Positions 36,455 to 45,575 of a DNA stretch of 64,000 bases are shown here, piece after piece. Source of the stretch: Bacillus cabrialesii (GTDB lineage Bacteria > Bacillota > Bacilli > Bacillales > Bacillaceae); assembly GCF_004124315.2 (NCBI RefSeq), contig NZ_CP096889.1:1905001-1969000 (forward strand), written 5' to 3'. Under the pieces are notes generated by a model. The model was not told the origin of the DNA and searched no databases. It saw nothing but the letters and a program-made list of their open reading frames with translations. The number at the start of each line of letters is the position of its first letter. Positions within the stretch are counted from its first letter, which is position 1. A program made the position numbers and the translations under genes.

Positions 36455-36707
36455 TTCGTAACGAAAGAACAATGAACGGCGAATCATCATCAAAGGCCTT
36501 TGGTGACATTACAGATGCATGAAAAAATCAAATACTGCCATTCTATTTCCCATCAAAAACATAAAGCTATTACATTCAAAACGAACTTTTAGGGGGATAA
36601 ACTACTATGTAATTTGTATCCTTCTTTTGAAAGATGGTGAGAAAAACAAAACAATACGGTAAGACCTAAGTACAATTTAATCAAACAGCAGGCATACCAA
36701 AAAAGAA
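36455..36707 (+). other. xylB downstream spacer
   Basis: No gene is supported. AGGGGGATAAACTACTATG near 36592 is a ribosome-site-like sequence followed by a stop after one codon. The pseudogene of a GH11 xylanase starts at 36708. Confidence 0.4.
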
Positions 36708-37389
36708 TGAAGTTTTTGTTAGCAGTTTTATTAAGTTATCGCTGACCTGAATGGTCGCACAGGCGGCAACTACAATCACCTCAAATCAAACCGGCTCCCA
36801 TGATCGCTATGACTATGGATTGTGGAAGATCATGGGGACATCAGTATGACGCTCAATAGCAGGGGCGCATTTAGTGCCCAGTGGAATAACATTAGGAATG
36901 CGTTATTCCGAAAAAGGCAAGAAATTCGGCTAAACCAAAACTCACTCACAACTTGGAAACATATCGTTTCATCATAACGCAGCCTTCAATCCAGGCGGAA
37001 ATTCCTATCTGTGTGTGTAGATGGACCAAGGACCCAAGGACCCGTTCGTTGAGTATTACATCGTCGACAATTGGGGAACCTATAGACCGACCGGAATGCC
37101 AAAGGGCACTTTTACTGTTGATGGGGGCACATATGACATTTATGAAACGATTCGAAACAACCAACCTTCTCTTATAGGTATCGAAACCTTTAAACAGTAT
37201 TGGAGTGTCCGGCAGACAAAACGAACGAGCGGAACTGTATCTGTCAGCGAACACTTCAAGAAGTGGGAAAGCTTAGGAATGCCGATGGGTAAGATGTATG
37301 AAACCGCGCTTACGGTAGAAGGATATCAAAGTAATGGCGGTGCTAATGTAACTACTAATGTGCTGATTATTAGAGGGCAAAGTAAATAA
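36708..37389 (+). pseudogene. Decayed GH11 endo-1,4-beta-xylanase (B. pumilus XynA type)
   Basis: The first codons (MKFLLAVLLSYR) recall a signal peptide. After that, pieces in several frames match a GH11 enzyme: TITSNQTGSHDRYDYGLWKI, GAFSAQWNNI-NALFRK, KTHSQLGNISFHHNAAFNPG then GNSYLCV. The last 120 codons are intact: FVEYYIVDNWGTYRPTG, DGGTYDIYETIRNNQPSLIG, FKQYWSVRQTKRTSGTVSVS and LTVEGYQSNGGANVTTN. Both catalytic glutamates (VEYYIVD and VEGYQ) lie in that part. Stops at about 36745, 36847 and 37018 and frameshifts kill the gene. The parent resembles B. pumilus-type XynA more than B. subtilis 168 XynA. Confidence 0.85.
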
Positions 37390-37451
37390 ATTCAAATCTT
37401 GATTTGAAAACAGCTCAAATTCTTGAAATCGGAAGTGTTGTTACACAAAAT

Positions 37452-37484
37452 AACCCCTCATATTAACGTGATGGGGTGTTTTTT
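37452..37484 (+). terminator. Terminator after the xylanase remnant
   Basis: ACCCC-TCAT and ATGGGGT pair around ATTAACGTG and are followed by GTTTTTT. Confidence 0.75.
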
Positions 37485-37599
37485 AGTACCTGCATTATCT
37501 AATTGCTGTTTCTATATCATTAAAAAATTGTGTTGGAAAAGCAATATTAACACTACTTATATGGGGTTACTGACGCTGGGGAGAAGAGGTTTCATTTTC

Positions 37600-38060
37600 A
37601 TTTGAAGTGGAAGTTTCACTCAATTCTTTGAATTTCGCATTCTGCTGTGTTGCTTTATTAACCGCATTGTTTTTTTATTCCCGCATTCATTAATTCCTCT
37701 GTTAGCCACATATCCATTCCTGTTCCAGATTGAACGTTCTACTGATTTTTCCTCTAACTCATCTTGGCTGAATTGATCTATGTATTTCGTGTATGGCATA
37801 TAAACATAAGCCACTCTGGCCAATCCTTCTTGAACAGACATGCCATCAACATAAATGTCAGCTAACAGTCTTTCAGGCTTATCTTTGCGAAGCAGCTTAC
37901 CGCTTTAACCAATTATTATTTCGGTTAGATACATCTTCGCTATATGGTAGAACACAAGAATCTGGTTTCTTCGTCTCAGAAGTATCAACAAGCAAGTAGC
38001 GAACAATGAGGTGATATCTTTCTCTGAATTAGATGACAGCCGGTTTAAAACAGACTTGGC
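37600..38060 (-). pseudogene. Decayed YncB-type nuclease, copy 3
   Basis: Minus-strand reading gives VQEGLARVAYVYMPYTKYID and RSIWNRNGYVANRGINECGN, equivalent to residues ~155-215 of the intact nuclease at 17.5 kb. Upstream, DNA near 37850-38010 matches the DTPE-, VQPYGDNASKRN- and LADIYVDG-coding parts in broken frames. In B. subtilis 168 as I remember it, yncB occupies this site between xylB and yncC, so this is probably the native yncB locus in decay. Confidence 0.75.
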
Positions 38061-38403
38061 ATCCTTGAAAAATGTAAACTTCACAATAAAATAACTAAAA
38101 CATACCTTGAATATGATGAAAACGAATAATTCTGATAATTATATTGACTCAAAAAGTCTTTGGAATTATGATAATATCAGAAATGACAATAAAATCACAA
38201 AAACATCACTATAACATAACAATTCATCGCTTATGTTTATTTTTTTGGCGAGAGTTGAAAGCGATTACAAATGCAGAGGCTGAAATCTAAGATAGAGATG
38301 ATTTTCAAACGTTCTTACTTTTAGCTCAAAGTCCATATCTTTGTTTCACTATCCACATGAAAAGGAATTTATTAAGTATTCTTAATAAAGGCAGGGGAAA
38401 TGG
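38061..38403 (+). promoter_or_regulatory. yncC upstream region with a perfect cre site
   Basis: TGAAAGCGATTACA at 38256-38269 matches the cre consensus at every position. The rest of the 340-base gap holds no gene; a core promoter could not be fixed with confidence. Confidence 0.65.
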
Positions 38404-39813
38404 ATGAATGAACATCGAAATCAAAGATTGAAACTGATCATGATTTCAGCAACATTTGGAGGGCTTCTTTTTGGATATGACACCGGAGTTATAAATGGGG
38501 CTTTGCCTTTTATGGCAAGATCAGACCAGCTTAACCTAACGCCGGTTACAGAAGGACTTGTTACAAGTATTCTTTTATTAGGTGCGGCGTGTGGAGCGTT
38601 GTTATGCGGCAGATTAGCTGATCGCTATGGCCGCCGGAAAATGCTTCTTAATCTTTCTTTTTTATTTTTTCTGGCATCACTTGGAACAGCAATAGCGCCT
38701 AATGTTTCAATCATGGCGGTCTTTCGGTTTTTGCTCGGACTGGCTGTTGGTGGAGCTTCAGCGATGGTTCCGGCCTTTTTAGCAGAAATGGCACCGCATG
38801 AGAAGAGAGGACGTATGGTAACCCAAAATGAGCTAATGATTGTCGGCGGGCAATTTTTAGCATATGTTTTTAATGCAATTCTTGGTGTTACAATGGCAAA
38901 TACCGGACATGTTTGGAGATACATGCTTGTCCTTTGCGCGGTACCGGCTTTAATGTTATTTGTCAGTATGCTCAAGGTGCCAGAAAGTCCGAGATGGCTA
39001 CTCTCCAAAGGTAAAAAAAGTGAGGCGCTGCGTGTACTTAAACAAATTCGTGAAGAGAAACGTGCAGAAGCTGAATATAGAGAAATTCAAGCAGCGGTGG
39101 AAAAGGATACAGAACTGGAGAAGGCATCGCTCAAAGACTTTTCTACACCATGGCTGCGCCGTCTTTTACTGATTGGAATCGGTGTTGCCATAGTGAATCA
39201 AATTACGGGTGTGAACTCGATTATGTATTATGGCACTCAAATCCTTAAAGAATCTGGTTTTGGCACAAAAGCGGCCTTAATCGCTAATATTGGGAATGGG
39301 TTGATATCAGTTATTGGCGTTATATTTGGGATTTGGCTTGTCGGAAAAGTGAGGAGGCGCCCAATATTATTGATTGGTTTAACAGGAACGACAACAGCGC
39401 TTTTATTGATTGCAATATTCTCAATCGTGCTTGATGGATCTGCAGCACTTCCTTATGCAGTACTTTCTTTGACCGTTTTATTTCTAGCCTTTATGCAAGG
39501 ATGCGTAGGGCCTGTGACTTGGCTGGTCATTGCGGAGATATTCCCTCAAAGATTAAGGGGGCTTGGTTCTGGAATAAGTGTTTTTTTTCTCTGGATAATG
39601 AACTTTATTATCGGTTTTGCTTTTCCGATCTTGCTTAGCTCTGTAGGTATGTCTATTACATTCTTTATATTTGTGGCTTTGGGTGTATTGGCAATCGGTT
39701 TTGTGTACAAATTCATGCCGGAAACAAAGGGGCGCACACTTGAAGAACTAGAGGAGCATTTTCGTTCTCGACACGATAAAAATACTCCTGAAAAATCAGT
39801 TATTGAGGCATGA
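38404..39813 (+). CDS. yncC: Sugar porter YncC (MFS)
   Basis: A 469-residue sugar:proton symporter of the MFS sugar porter family. Signature motifs: FGYDTGVINGALPF, GRLADRYGRRK between segments 2 and 3, PESPRWLLSKGK in the central loop and FMPETKGRTLEELE near the C-terminus. Twelve hydrophobic segments are evident. GGCAGGGG lies about 10 bases before the ATG. With the upstream cre site and the adjacent xyl genes, it probably imports a pentose or inositol-like sugar. Confidence 0.9.
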   Translation: MNEHRNQRLKLIMISATFGGLLFGYDTGVINGALPFMARSDQLNLTPVTEGLVTSILLLGAACGALLCGRLADRYGRRKMLLNLSFLFFLASLGTAIAPNVSIMAVFRFLLGLAVGGASAMVPAFLAEMAPHEKRGRMVTQNELMIVGGQFLAYVFNAILGVTMANTGHVWRYMLVLCAVPALMLFVSMLKVPESPRWLLSKGKKSEALRVLKQIREEKRAEAEYREIQAAVEKDTELEKASLKDFSTPWLRRLLLIGIGVAIVNQITGVNSIMYYGTQILKESGFGTKAALIANIGNGLISVIGVIFGIWLVGKVRRRPILLIGLTGTTTALLLIAIFSIVLDGSAALPYAVLSLTVLFLAFMQGCVGPVTWLVIAEIFPQRLRGLGSGISVFFLWIMNFIIGFAFPILLSSVGMSITFFIFVALGVLAIGFVYKFMPETKGRTLEELEEHFRSRHDKNTPEKSVIEA

Positions 39814-39826
39814 TCCATTGAATCCC

Positions 39827-39858
39827 TCTGTTTATAATAGAGGGATTTTGTTTGATTT
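39827..39858 (+). terminator. Terminator of yncC
   Basis: AATCCCTC and GAGGGATT pair and are followed by TTGTTTG. Confidence 0.75.
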
Positions 39859-39884
39859 CAAAAAATCATATAGAAACAAAAACA

Positions 39885-39927
39885 AAATTCCTCTGCTAAT
39901 CCTGATTCAGTCTATTAGAGGGATTAA
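39885..39927 (-). terminator. Terminator of the alanine racemase gene
   Basis: Minus strand AATCCCTCTAATA and ATTAGCAGAGGAATT pair and are followed by TTGTTTTTG. Confidence 0.7.
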
Positions 39928-39950
39928 GGTGTTTACAAACACGCGTAAAT

Positions 39951-41135
39951 CTACACGTATAATATTGGAGTTGATACCTTAATAATCTCACCATCTCTTA
40001 TATAAAAACGAGGGATCCGGCGGCTTAATGTAGACACCACTTCATAGTTAATCGTATTGAGCATTTCGGCAATTTCATCAACGGAAATTTCAGCTCCCTT
40101 TTGCTTACCATAAATCACGACTTCCTCTCCTTGTTTACCTTCACCGCCTTCTCCTAAGCTAACCATGATCATATCCATTGTCACTCTTCCCGCCACTGGC
40201 ACTCGTTTTCCGCGATGAAGAACAAATCCGCGATTGGAAAGGGCACGAGAATAACCGTCAGCATATCCAATCGGGAGTGTGGCAATGACTTCGTCGGGTT
40301 CTGCGACGTATGTAGCGCCATAACTAACGGTTCGGGGCTCTGTCCGCATGGTTTTCACATAAGCGATCCGCGCCTTTAAACTTAAAGCAGGTTCAAGCTC
40401 CACAAGGTTTAGTTGTTTGATATAAGCTGAAGGATATAAACCATATAAGCCGATACCTAAACGAATCATATCAGCACTAAATTCCGGAAAAGCGATGGCT
40501 GCAGCCGTATTGCTCATGTGCACGGTGGGCAGTTTAATGCCCAGGTTCTTTAAAAAGCTGAGAAAACTGCTGAATTTTTCGTGCTGCAGCTTTGTGAGTG
40601 CTGTGTCTGGCTCATCAGCTGTCGAAAAATGTGTGAAAATCCCTGTCCACCTGAGGAATTCGCTTTCCGTTAACGTTTTCACTACTGCTAAAAGTTCTTC
40701 TTTTGTGCGTACACCTAATCGACCCATGCCGGTATCCACATTAATATGAATGTTCAATCTGTTAGAACTCGCTTCATTTTCCAATATCTCGTTAGCTTCT
40801 TTCATCCAATCAACCTGAAATGCTGATAATGTTATATTCCAAGCTGCTGACTTTTTCACGCAACTAAGTGCTGTAAAACCAAGCACAAGGATCGGTACTG
40901 TAATCCCCGCTTTTCGTAAAACGATTCCTTCCTCCACGCTGGCAACAGCAAGCTCGCTCGCCCCGTGTTCCAGTGCATGGCGCGCCACTTCTACAGACCC
41001 ATGACCATAACCGTTCGCTTTTACAACAGCCATCATTTTGCTCTTATTTGGAATATGACGGCGAATGGCTCGTAAATTTTTTTTTATGGCATCAAGATTG
41101 ACTTCAATCCAAACTTCTCGGCAAAGCTTCGTCAT
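39951..41135 (-). CDS. yncD: Alanine racemase YncD
   Basis: A 394-residue fold-type III PLP alanine racemase, the second one of B. subtilis. The Schiff-base lysine lies in MMAVVKANGYGHGSVEVARH and the catalytic tyrosine segment is VSYGATYVAEPDEVIATLPI. It interconverts L- and D-alanine for the cell wall. The ATG at 41135 follows AAGGAAG; the open frame extends 16 codons upstream without a ribosome site. It is convergent with yncC. Confidence 0.94.
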   Translation of the reverse strand: MTKLCREVWIEVNLDAIKKNLRAIRRHIPNKSKMMAVVKANGYGHGSVEVARHALEHGASELAVASVEEGIVLRKAGITVPILVLGFTALSCVKKSAAWNITLSAFQVDWMKEANEILENEASSNRLNIHINVDTGMGRLGVRTKEELLAVVKTLTESEFLRWTGIFTHFSTADEPDTALTKLQHEKFSSFLSFLKNLGIKLPTVHMSNTAAAIAFPEFSADMIRLGIGLYGLYPSAYIKQLNLVELEPALSLKARIAYVKTMRTEPRTVSYGATYVAEPDEVIATLPIGYADGYSRALSNRGFVLHRGKRVPVAGRVTMDMIMVSLGEGGEGKQGEEVVIYGKQKGAEISVDEIAEMLNTINYEVVSTLSRRIPRFYIRDGEIIKVSTPILYV

Positions 41136-41428
41136 TAACGCTTCCTTCCTTCTTATGGATTGTAAAAAACCGCATAACTGCAAGAATAAATGTTAATTGT
41201 TGGATGATTCGATCTTATTTTATTCAACTTTATTTAAAATCATTCAACAGCAAATCCATGTGATACGAGAAGGTATTTATCAATGTTCGAAGTTTATTTT
41301 TTTGTTCTTGTCTTGTTAAAAGTCTCTGCTTGTTTTTGAAACGTCTTCAAGAACTCGGTATCAAAAGGCAGGGGTTCCTTATTCCACAAACCTAACATCA
41401 GAGTATATAATTGTTTAGTGGGGATTAC

Positions 41429-41869
41429 ATGAAAAGAGGAGTTAGTTTTCAAATACCGAATGAATATGGACGTTTTCTATGGAGAATACTGCAGCCGTTA
41501 GAAATAACGAATTATAATTGGCAAACGAGTGGGGAATCTTACTTTGTTGTAGATGGAGAGCTAGATGACGAGGTGCTCTTTAAGACTGACTTAGCGAAAC
41601 GATTAAAAACAAATCAGTACTATACCATATTCGTTGAACCGCAAGCATTTCCATGTGGAAAAACGGTTAATCAAATCAAGACATATGAAGAGTTTGTTGA
41701 CAGTGGTTGCGAACTTGTCCTTTTGATAGCGGATAATAGCTATGTTTCGATATACTGCAAAAACAAACATACTATTGAAAAGCTTTACTTTAATGCTTTA
41801 AAGAATGATTTTGCAGACGTTCAATTTATAACTGATGAAAACGACACAAGAACAGGCCTTACCGTATGA
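41429..41869 (+). CDS. yncE: DUF2691-like protein YncE
   Basis: About 146 residues, MKRGVSFQIPNEYGRFLWRI, with YYTIFVEPQAFPCGKTVNQI and CELVLLIADNSYVSIYCKNK. It matches YncE/DUF2691 proteins as I remember them; function unknown. ATG 41429 is chosen because AGTGGGG lies 5 bases upstream; a TTG at 41411 gives a slightly longer version. yncF follows after about 30 bases, so the two may share a transcript. Confidence 0.75.
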   Translation: MKRGVSFQIPNEYGRFLWRILQPLEITNYNWQTSGESYFVVDGELDDEVLFKTDLAKRLKTNQYYTIFVEPQAFPCGKTVNQIKTYEEFVDSGCELVLLIADNSYVSIYCKNKHTIEKLYFNALKNDFADVQFITDENDTRTGLTV

Positions 41870-41898
41870 TAGTTTATAATGTTAAAGGAGTAATACAT

Positions 41899-42333
41899 AT
41901 GACAATTCAAATTAAAATTAAATATCTAGATGAAACACAAACAAGGATCAGCAAAATTGAGCAGGGAGATTGGATTGATCTTCGAGCAGTTGAAGATGTA
42001 GCAATCAAAAAAGATGAATTTAAGCTTGTCCCATTAGGTGTAGCAATGGAGCTGCCTGAAGGCTACGAAGCACATGTCGTTCCTCGTTCGAGTACATATA
42101 AGAACTTTGGCGTTATTCAAACAAATTCAATGGGTGTTATTGATGAGTCTTATAAGGGAGACAACGATTTCTGGTTCTTTCCTGCTTATGCATTGCGTGA
42201 TACAGAGATTAAGAAGGGTGACCGGATCTGTCAATTTAGGATTATGAAGAAAATGCCGGCAGTAGAACTGGTCGAGGTTGAGCATTTGGGGAATGAAGAC
42301 CGCGGTGGGATTGGATCAACCGGAACAAAGTAA
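41899..42333 (+). CDS. yncF: dUTPase YncF
   Basis: A 144-residue trimeric dUTPase, hydrolysing dUTP to dUMP and pyrophosphate. The five family motifs are recognisable: VPLGVAMELPEGYEAHVVPR with RSS, the central NSMGVIDESYKGDNDFWFFP, KKGDRICQFRI and the C-terminal arm EDRGGIGSTG. It resembles the SPbeta paralogue YosS. AAAGGAG precedes the ATG at 41899. It supplies dUMP for the nearby thymidylate synthase. Confidence 0.93.
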   Translation: MTIQIKIKYLDETQTRISKIEQGDWIDLRAVEDVAIKKDEFKLVPLGVAMELPEGYEAHVVPRSSTYKNFGVIQTNSMGVIDESYKGDNDFWFFPAYALRDTEIKKGDRICQFRIMKKMPAVELVEVEHLGNEDRGGIGSTGTK

Positions 42334-42530
42334 ATAACAAACCTTGACTGTCTTCATAAAATGCTGGACTGATTATGAAGGTACATCAAAAGCTTGTTGG
42401 AAATCTGAACATAGATGAAGTGAAAGGGCGTTGTTTTAAACAAAGCCCAATTTCGTAAGCACAAATGACATTTGATTATCAATATTGCAGTAGACTTTGC
42501 TATGAACAAATCATTGTATAATCAACAAAG

Positions 42531-42550
42531 GAGGAGGTTGATTCCTCCTC
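42531..42550 (-). terminator. Putative terminator of the DUF1643 gene
   Basis: GAGGAGG and CCTCCTC pair around 6 bases; on the minus strand CTTTGTTGATT follows, a poor T-run. Confidence 0.5.
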
Positions 42551-42567
42551 TGATATGTCTAATTGTG

Positions 42568-43158
42568 TCACCATTTTATCATTAAGTCGCTGACGCTTTT
42601 CCTTCCAGGGTGAAAATAATATCCTGTGTCAGTCAGTTCTTTTCCCTTCCAATGTAGGTGACCAGTTGTGATACCATTAGATCGTAATTCGTTTTCGAGT
42701 TTATGTATGTCTTGGTTATACATTTCTTTAGGAAAACCATTTGGATTTTCTCCCCAAGCAGCTATAACGTGATCGGATTCACCGCAAATTCTTAAAATGG
42801 TGCCTAAGTTTTTTGTTTTCATACATCGGTGTTTATCTGGAGATAAGATGTTAATATGTTTCAGTAACTCAAACAAATTTTCTGAATTAGGTTCGTGAAA
42901 TGGATAGACGTTAACAATGTATATTGTACCTATTTCATAACAGTTTTCTCTTGTATGGAGAAGATCAGACAGAATGTTAATTGTAGGATCAGAAACTGTT
43001 GCATCAGCATCACTCGGATTTTTACAAATAAAAGTACATACTTTATCAAACGTATTATCAAGTTTAATTTTTAAAAAGTAACGTATTTTGACACTGCCTA
43101 TGTTATCGAACTCAAAACCAGTCACTTTCTCATTGTGTTTATATAAGGATTTTCTCAT
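42568..43158 (-). CDS. DUF1643-family protein
   Basis: A 196-residue protein with FICKNPSDADATVSDPTINI, the NPS-x-A...DPT pattern of DUF1643, and YIVNVYPFHEP and VIAAWGENPNGFPKEMYNQD. Members are often carried by phages and mobile DNA, and their biochemistry is unknown to me. It starts 45 bases from thyA on the opposite strand and lies between the dUTPase and thymidylate synthase genes, suggesting a cassette insertion. AGGTGAAGC precedes the start codon. Confidence 0.75.
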   Translation of the reverse strand: MRKSLYKHNEKVTGFEFDNIGSVKIRYFLKIKLDNTFDKVCTFICKNPSDADATVSDPTINILSDLLHTRENCYEIGTIYIVNVYPFHEPNSENLFELLKHINILSPDKHRCMKTKNLGTILRICGESDHVIAAWGENPNGFPKEMYNQDIHKLENELRSNGITTGHLHWKGKELTDTGYYFHPGRKSVSDLMIKW

Positions 43159-43202
43159 GCTTCACCTCATTACGAATTAAAAAAGGAAGAAAGGATTTTA
43201 AA

Positions 43203-44042
43203 ATGACTCAATTTGATAAACAATACAATTCAATTATAAAGGATATAATAAATAATGGAATCTCGGACGAAGAATTTCATGTGAGAACAAAGTGGGACTC
43301 AGATGGAACACCGGCTCACACACTAAGTGTCATCAGTAAGCAAATGAGATTCGACAACTCGGAAGTTCCGATTTTAACGACAAAAAAGGTTGCCTGGAAA
43401 ACAGCCATCAAAGAATTGCTTTGGATTTGGCAGTTAAAATCGAACGATGTTAATGAATTAAACAAGATGGGCGTACATATTTGGGATCAATGGAAACAAG
43501 AAGATGGCACCATCGGACATGCATATGGATTTCAGCTGGGGAAGAATAACAGAAATCTAAATGGAGAAAGAATGGATCAGGTTGATTATCTTCTTCATCA
43601 ATTGAAGAACAACCCATCTTCACGGAGACACATTACAATGTTATGGAATCCAGATGAATTAGATTCAATGGCTTTAACGCCATGTGTATACGAAACTCAA
43701 TGGTATGTTAAGCAAGGTAAGCTCCACCTAGAGGTAAGAGCGCGAAGCAATGACATGGCCTTGGGGAATCCGTTCAATGTATTTCAGTATAATGTGTTGC
43801 AGCGCATGATTGCTCAAGTCACTGGTTATGAGCTTGGTGAATATATCTTTAATATTGGGGATTGCCATGTGTACACACGTCATATAGACAATTTGAAAAT
43901 TCAAATGGAAAGAGAACAGTTTGAAGCACCTGAATTATGGATCAATCCTGAAGTTAAAGATTTTTATGACTTTACCATAGATGATTTCAAGTTAATCAAC
44001 TATAAACACGGGGACAAGCTTTCATTTGAGGTAGCGGTTTAA
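43203..44042 (+). CDS. thyA: Thymidylate synthase ThyA (phage phi3T-type)
   Basis: A 279-residue thymidylate synthase making dTMP from dUMP with methylene-tetrahydrofolate. The catalytic cysteine is C161 in ALTPCVYETQWYV; most enzymes have PPCH at this place, and the variant is that of the phi3T/B. subtilis ThyA group as I recall. RARSNDMALGNPFNVFQYN is the conserved dUMP-binding stretch. AAGGAAGAAAGG lies upstream. It is near a dUTPase gene, a typical phage-like pairing. Confidence 0.95.
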   Translation: MTQFDKQYNSIIKDIINNGISDEEFHVRTKWDSDGTPAHTLSVISKQMRFDNSEVPILTTKKVAWKTAIKELLWIWQLKSNDVNELNKMGVHIWDQWKQEDGTIGHAYGFQLGKNNRNLNGERMDQVDYLLHQLKNNPSSRRHITMLWNPDELDSMALTPCVYETQWYVKQGKLHLEVRARSNDMALGNPFNVFQYNVLQRMIAQVTGYELGEYIFNIGDCHVYTRHIDNLKIQMEREQFEAPELWINPEVKDFYDFTIDDFKLINYKHGDKLSFEVAV

Positions 44043-44303
44043 TGCTGCCTCTTTTTTCATTGTATTGTTTTCGGTAATTATTGGATATGAAAGGTGCTTG
44101 GATCAGAAGATATAGTTAAATTGGATTATCGAAAAAGCTAAAGAATTGCGGTGGGCAGCTGAGAGAAATGAGAGATGACAGCGGAATTAATGGTTTAAAA
44201 CAATTGTATGATGGGACATGAGCACCTCAATATGAAAAAGGGCGTAAACTACCTTAAAAACGGTAGGATCGTTTTTAAATCAATATTCCATTTATGTTAA
44301 GAC
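44043..44303 (+). other. Remnant region after thyA
   Basis: Coding-like fragments remain, for example KKGVNYLKNGRIVFK near 44238-44280, without start or ribosome site. No gene can be supported. Confidence 0.4.
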
Positions 44304-44335
44304 GTAAAAAAATGAAGAGGGTAATCCTCTTCATT
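44304..44335 (-). terminator. Terminator of the small membrane protein gene
   Basis: Minus strand ATGAAGAG and CCTCTTCAT pair and are followed by TTTTTTTA. It overlaps the stop codon of the gene. Confidence 0.8.
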
Positions 44336-44528
44336 ATGCAGCTTTCTTTTTAGGTTCCCATGTGCACCCTAAAACTGAATGAATAATTCCAGCTGTTAAA
44401 AATCCAAAAATAACACTTAAGTAATGATTGATATTCACATTAAACCATACTCCAAGAGAAATAGCTGTGATTAGTATCTCTAATAAATTTTTAATAAATG
44501 GATGGGAGTTGAAAAAATCTTTAAACAT
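44334..44528 (-). CDS. Small membrane protein, 64 residues
   Basis: MFKDFFNSHPFIKNLLEILI, then two hydrophobic segments (ITAISLGVWFNVNI; YLSVIFGFLTAGIIHSVLG) and a basic tail. AAAGAGTG lies about 7 bases upstream, and a clear terminator follows, which supports a real gene. Function unknown. Confidence 0.55.
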   Translation of the reverse strand: MFKDFFNSHPFIKNLLEILITAISLGVWFNVNINHYLSVIFGFLTAGIIHSVLGCTWEPKKKAA

Positions 44529-44934
44529 GTATACACTCTTTCTTCTTTGAATTCTTAATTAGTTGAATAACGACAATAAAAATGATGTATCATGCACAAG
44601 GCCAAAAATTAATCAAGAATAATATTATATTTACTAAACGTTTATTTTTCTCTTTTTTGCTTTTATTTACATCCAATTTAACTGCACCTCTAGATAAAAT
44701 TTACATAGAAAATCATACCATTGAAAATTGCGGTAGTGCAAGTGATGCTTTTCGGGTTTCAAAGAGGGACGCGTTTCCCTTTCAAGTGTATTAATGAAAT
44801 TAATCACTTACTAACTCATATATCCCAAATGTGTAATGTGAACAAGCTTGTTTTAATGTTAGTATGATGGTAAAAGAATTCTTTATATGAAAATTAGGGA
44901 TTGACGATTCATAACCAATGAAAGAAGGAATAAT
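44529..44934. other. Gap without a convincing gene
   Basis: A 70-codon frame at 44582-44794 with a hydrophobic middle has no ribosome site. Otherwise the region is A+T-rich without recognisable coding sequence. Confidence 0.4.
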
Positions 44935-45183
44935 ATGAATCAAGAACAAAAGAAAAAGTTAATTCCACAGGGTTCTTATTGCTACAATGAAGACAAACTT
45001 TGCCCTTTTTGGAGTGTGAGAGAAGATAGGCCTGCATATGAAAATGGATATTGTTCATATATGGAAAAAGGGGATTGGGACATAAATAAAGAGTCGACTC
45101 CGGAGACGGGACTTTTGTGGGATCAGGTTAAGGAATGTGGAGAAAAATTAGATCAAGATGATTGGCGCGGGAATATGTTCTAA
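44935..45183 (+). CDS. Hypothetical cysteine-containing protein, 82 residues
   Basis: MNQEQKKKLIPQGSYCYNED, then KLCPFWSVREDRPAYENGYC and ESTPETGLLWDQVKECGEKL. Several cysteines (C16, C23, C40 and one near residue 68) could bind metal. GAAAGAAGGAA precedes the ATG. Small proteins of this look are common in Bacillus phages, but I do not recognise this one. Confidence 0.6.
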   Translation: MNQEQKKKLIPQGSYCYNEDKLCPFWSVREDRPAYENGYCSYMEKGDWDINKESTPETGLLWDQVKECGEKLDQDDWRGNMF

Positions 45184-45202
45184 AGTTTTCAGTGTAAAAA
45201 AG

Positions 45203-45232
45203 ATTAACTTTACAAGTTAATCTTTTTTATTT
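45203..45232. terminator. Bidirectional terminator
   Basis: AAAAAGATTAACTT and AAGTTAATCTTTTTT form a near-perfect stem between two convergent small genes. Confidence 0.85.
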
Positions 45233-45429
45233 AGAAGAAAATATCCTAATTTTGAAACTAGATACAAAGTGAAAGCAATCATGATAGTTCTTGATATCAC
45301 AATTCCATGAATAGCTAGATCATATCCAGCAGGTATCAAAGCTTTTATATTAAACATAAAATAGATTGACACTAAGAGAGCTATAATCACCAAAATCATT
45401 CCAAAAGGACCTGTTTTTCTATATTTCAT
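45217..45429 (-). CDS. Small membrane protein, 70 residues
   Basis: MKYRKTGPFGMILVIIALLV with two to three hydrophobic segments (ILVIIALLVSIYFMF; IVISRTIMIAFTLYLVS). GGGTGG lies about 8 bases upstream. It shares the bidirectional terminator with the convergent 82-residue gene. Function unknown. Confidence 0.55.
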   Translation of the reverse strand: MKYRKTGPFGMILVIIALLVSIYFMFNIKALIPAGYDLAIHGIVISRTIMIAFTLYLVSKLGYFLLNKKD

Positions 45430-45575
45430 ATCAATTCCACCCTGTTATAAAATGTATGTATGAACAAACAAAAGAGCTGAAGTTACTGATGATTGTTTCT
45501 AAAATAACCCCAACTATGGTGATTGCATAACTGGTAAAACCGCCTGGCAATGCCGGCGGCCTTTTGCTGCTTCGT

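Noticed and set aside
44582..44794. 70-codon frame with a hydrophobic middle
   Set aside because: No ribosome site and no terminator; cannot be told from chance in this A+T-rich stretch.
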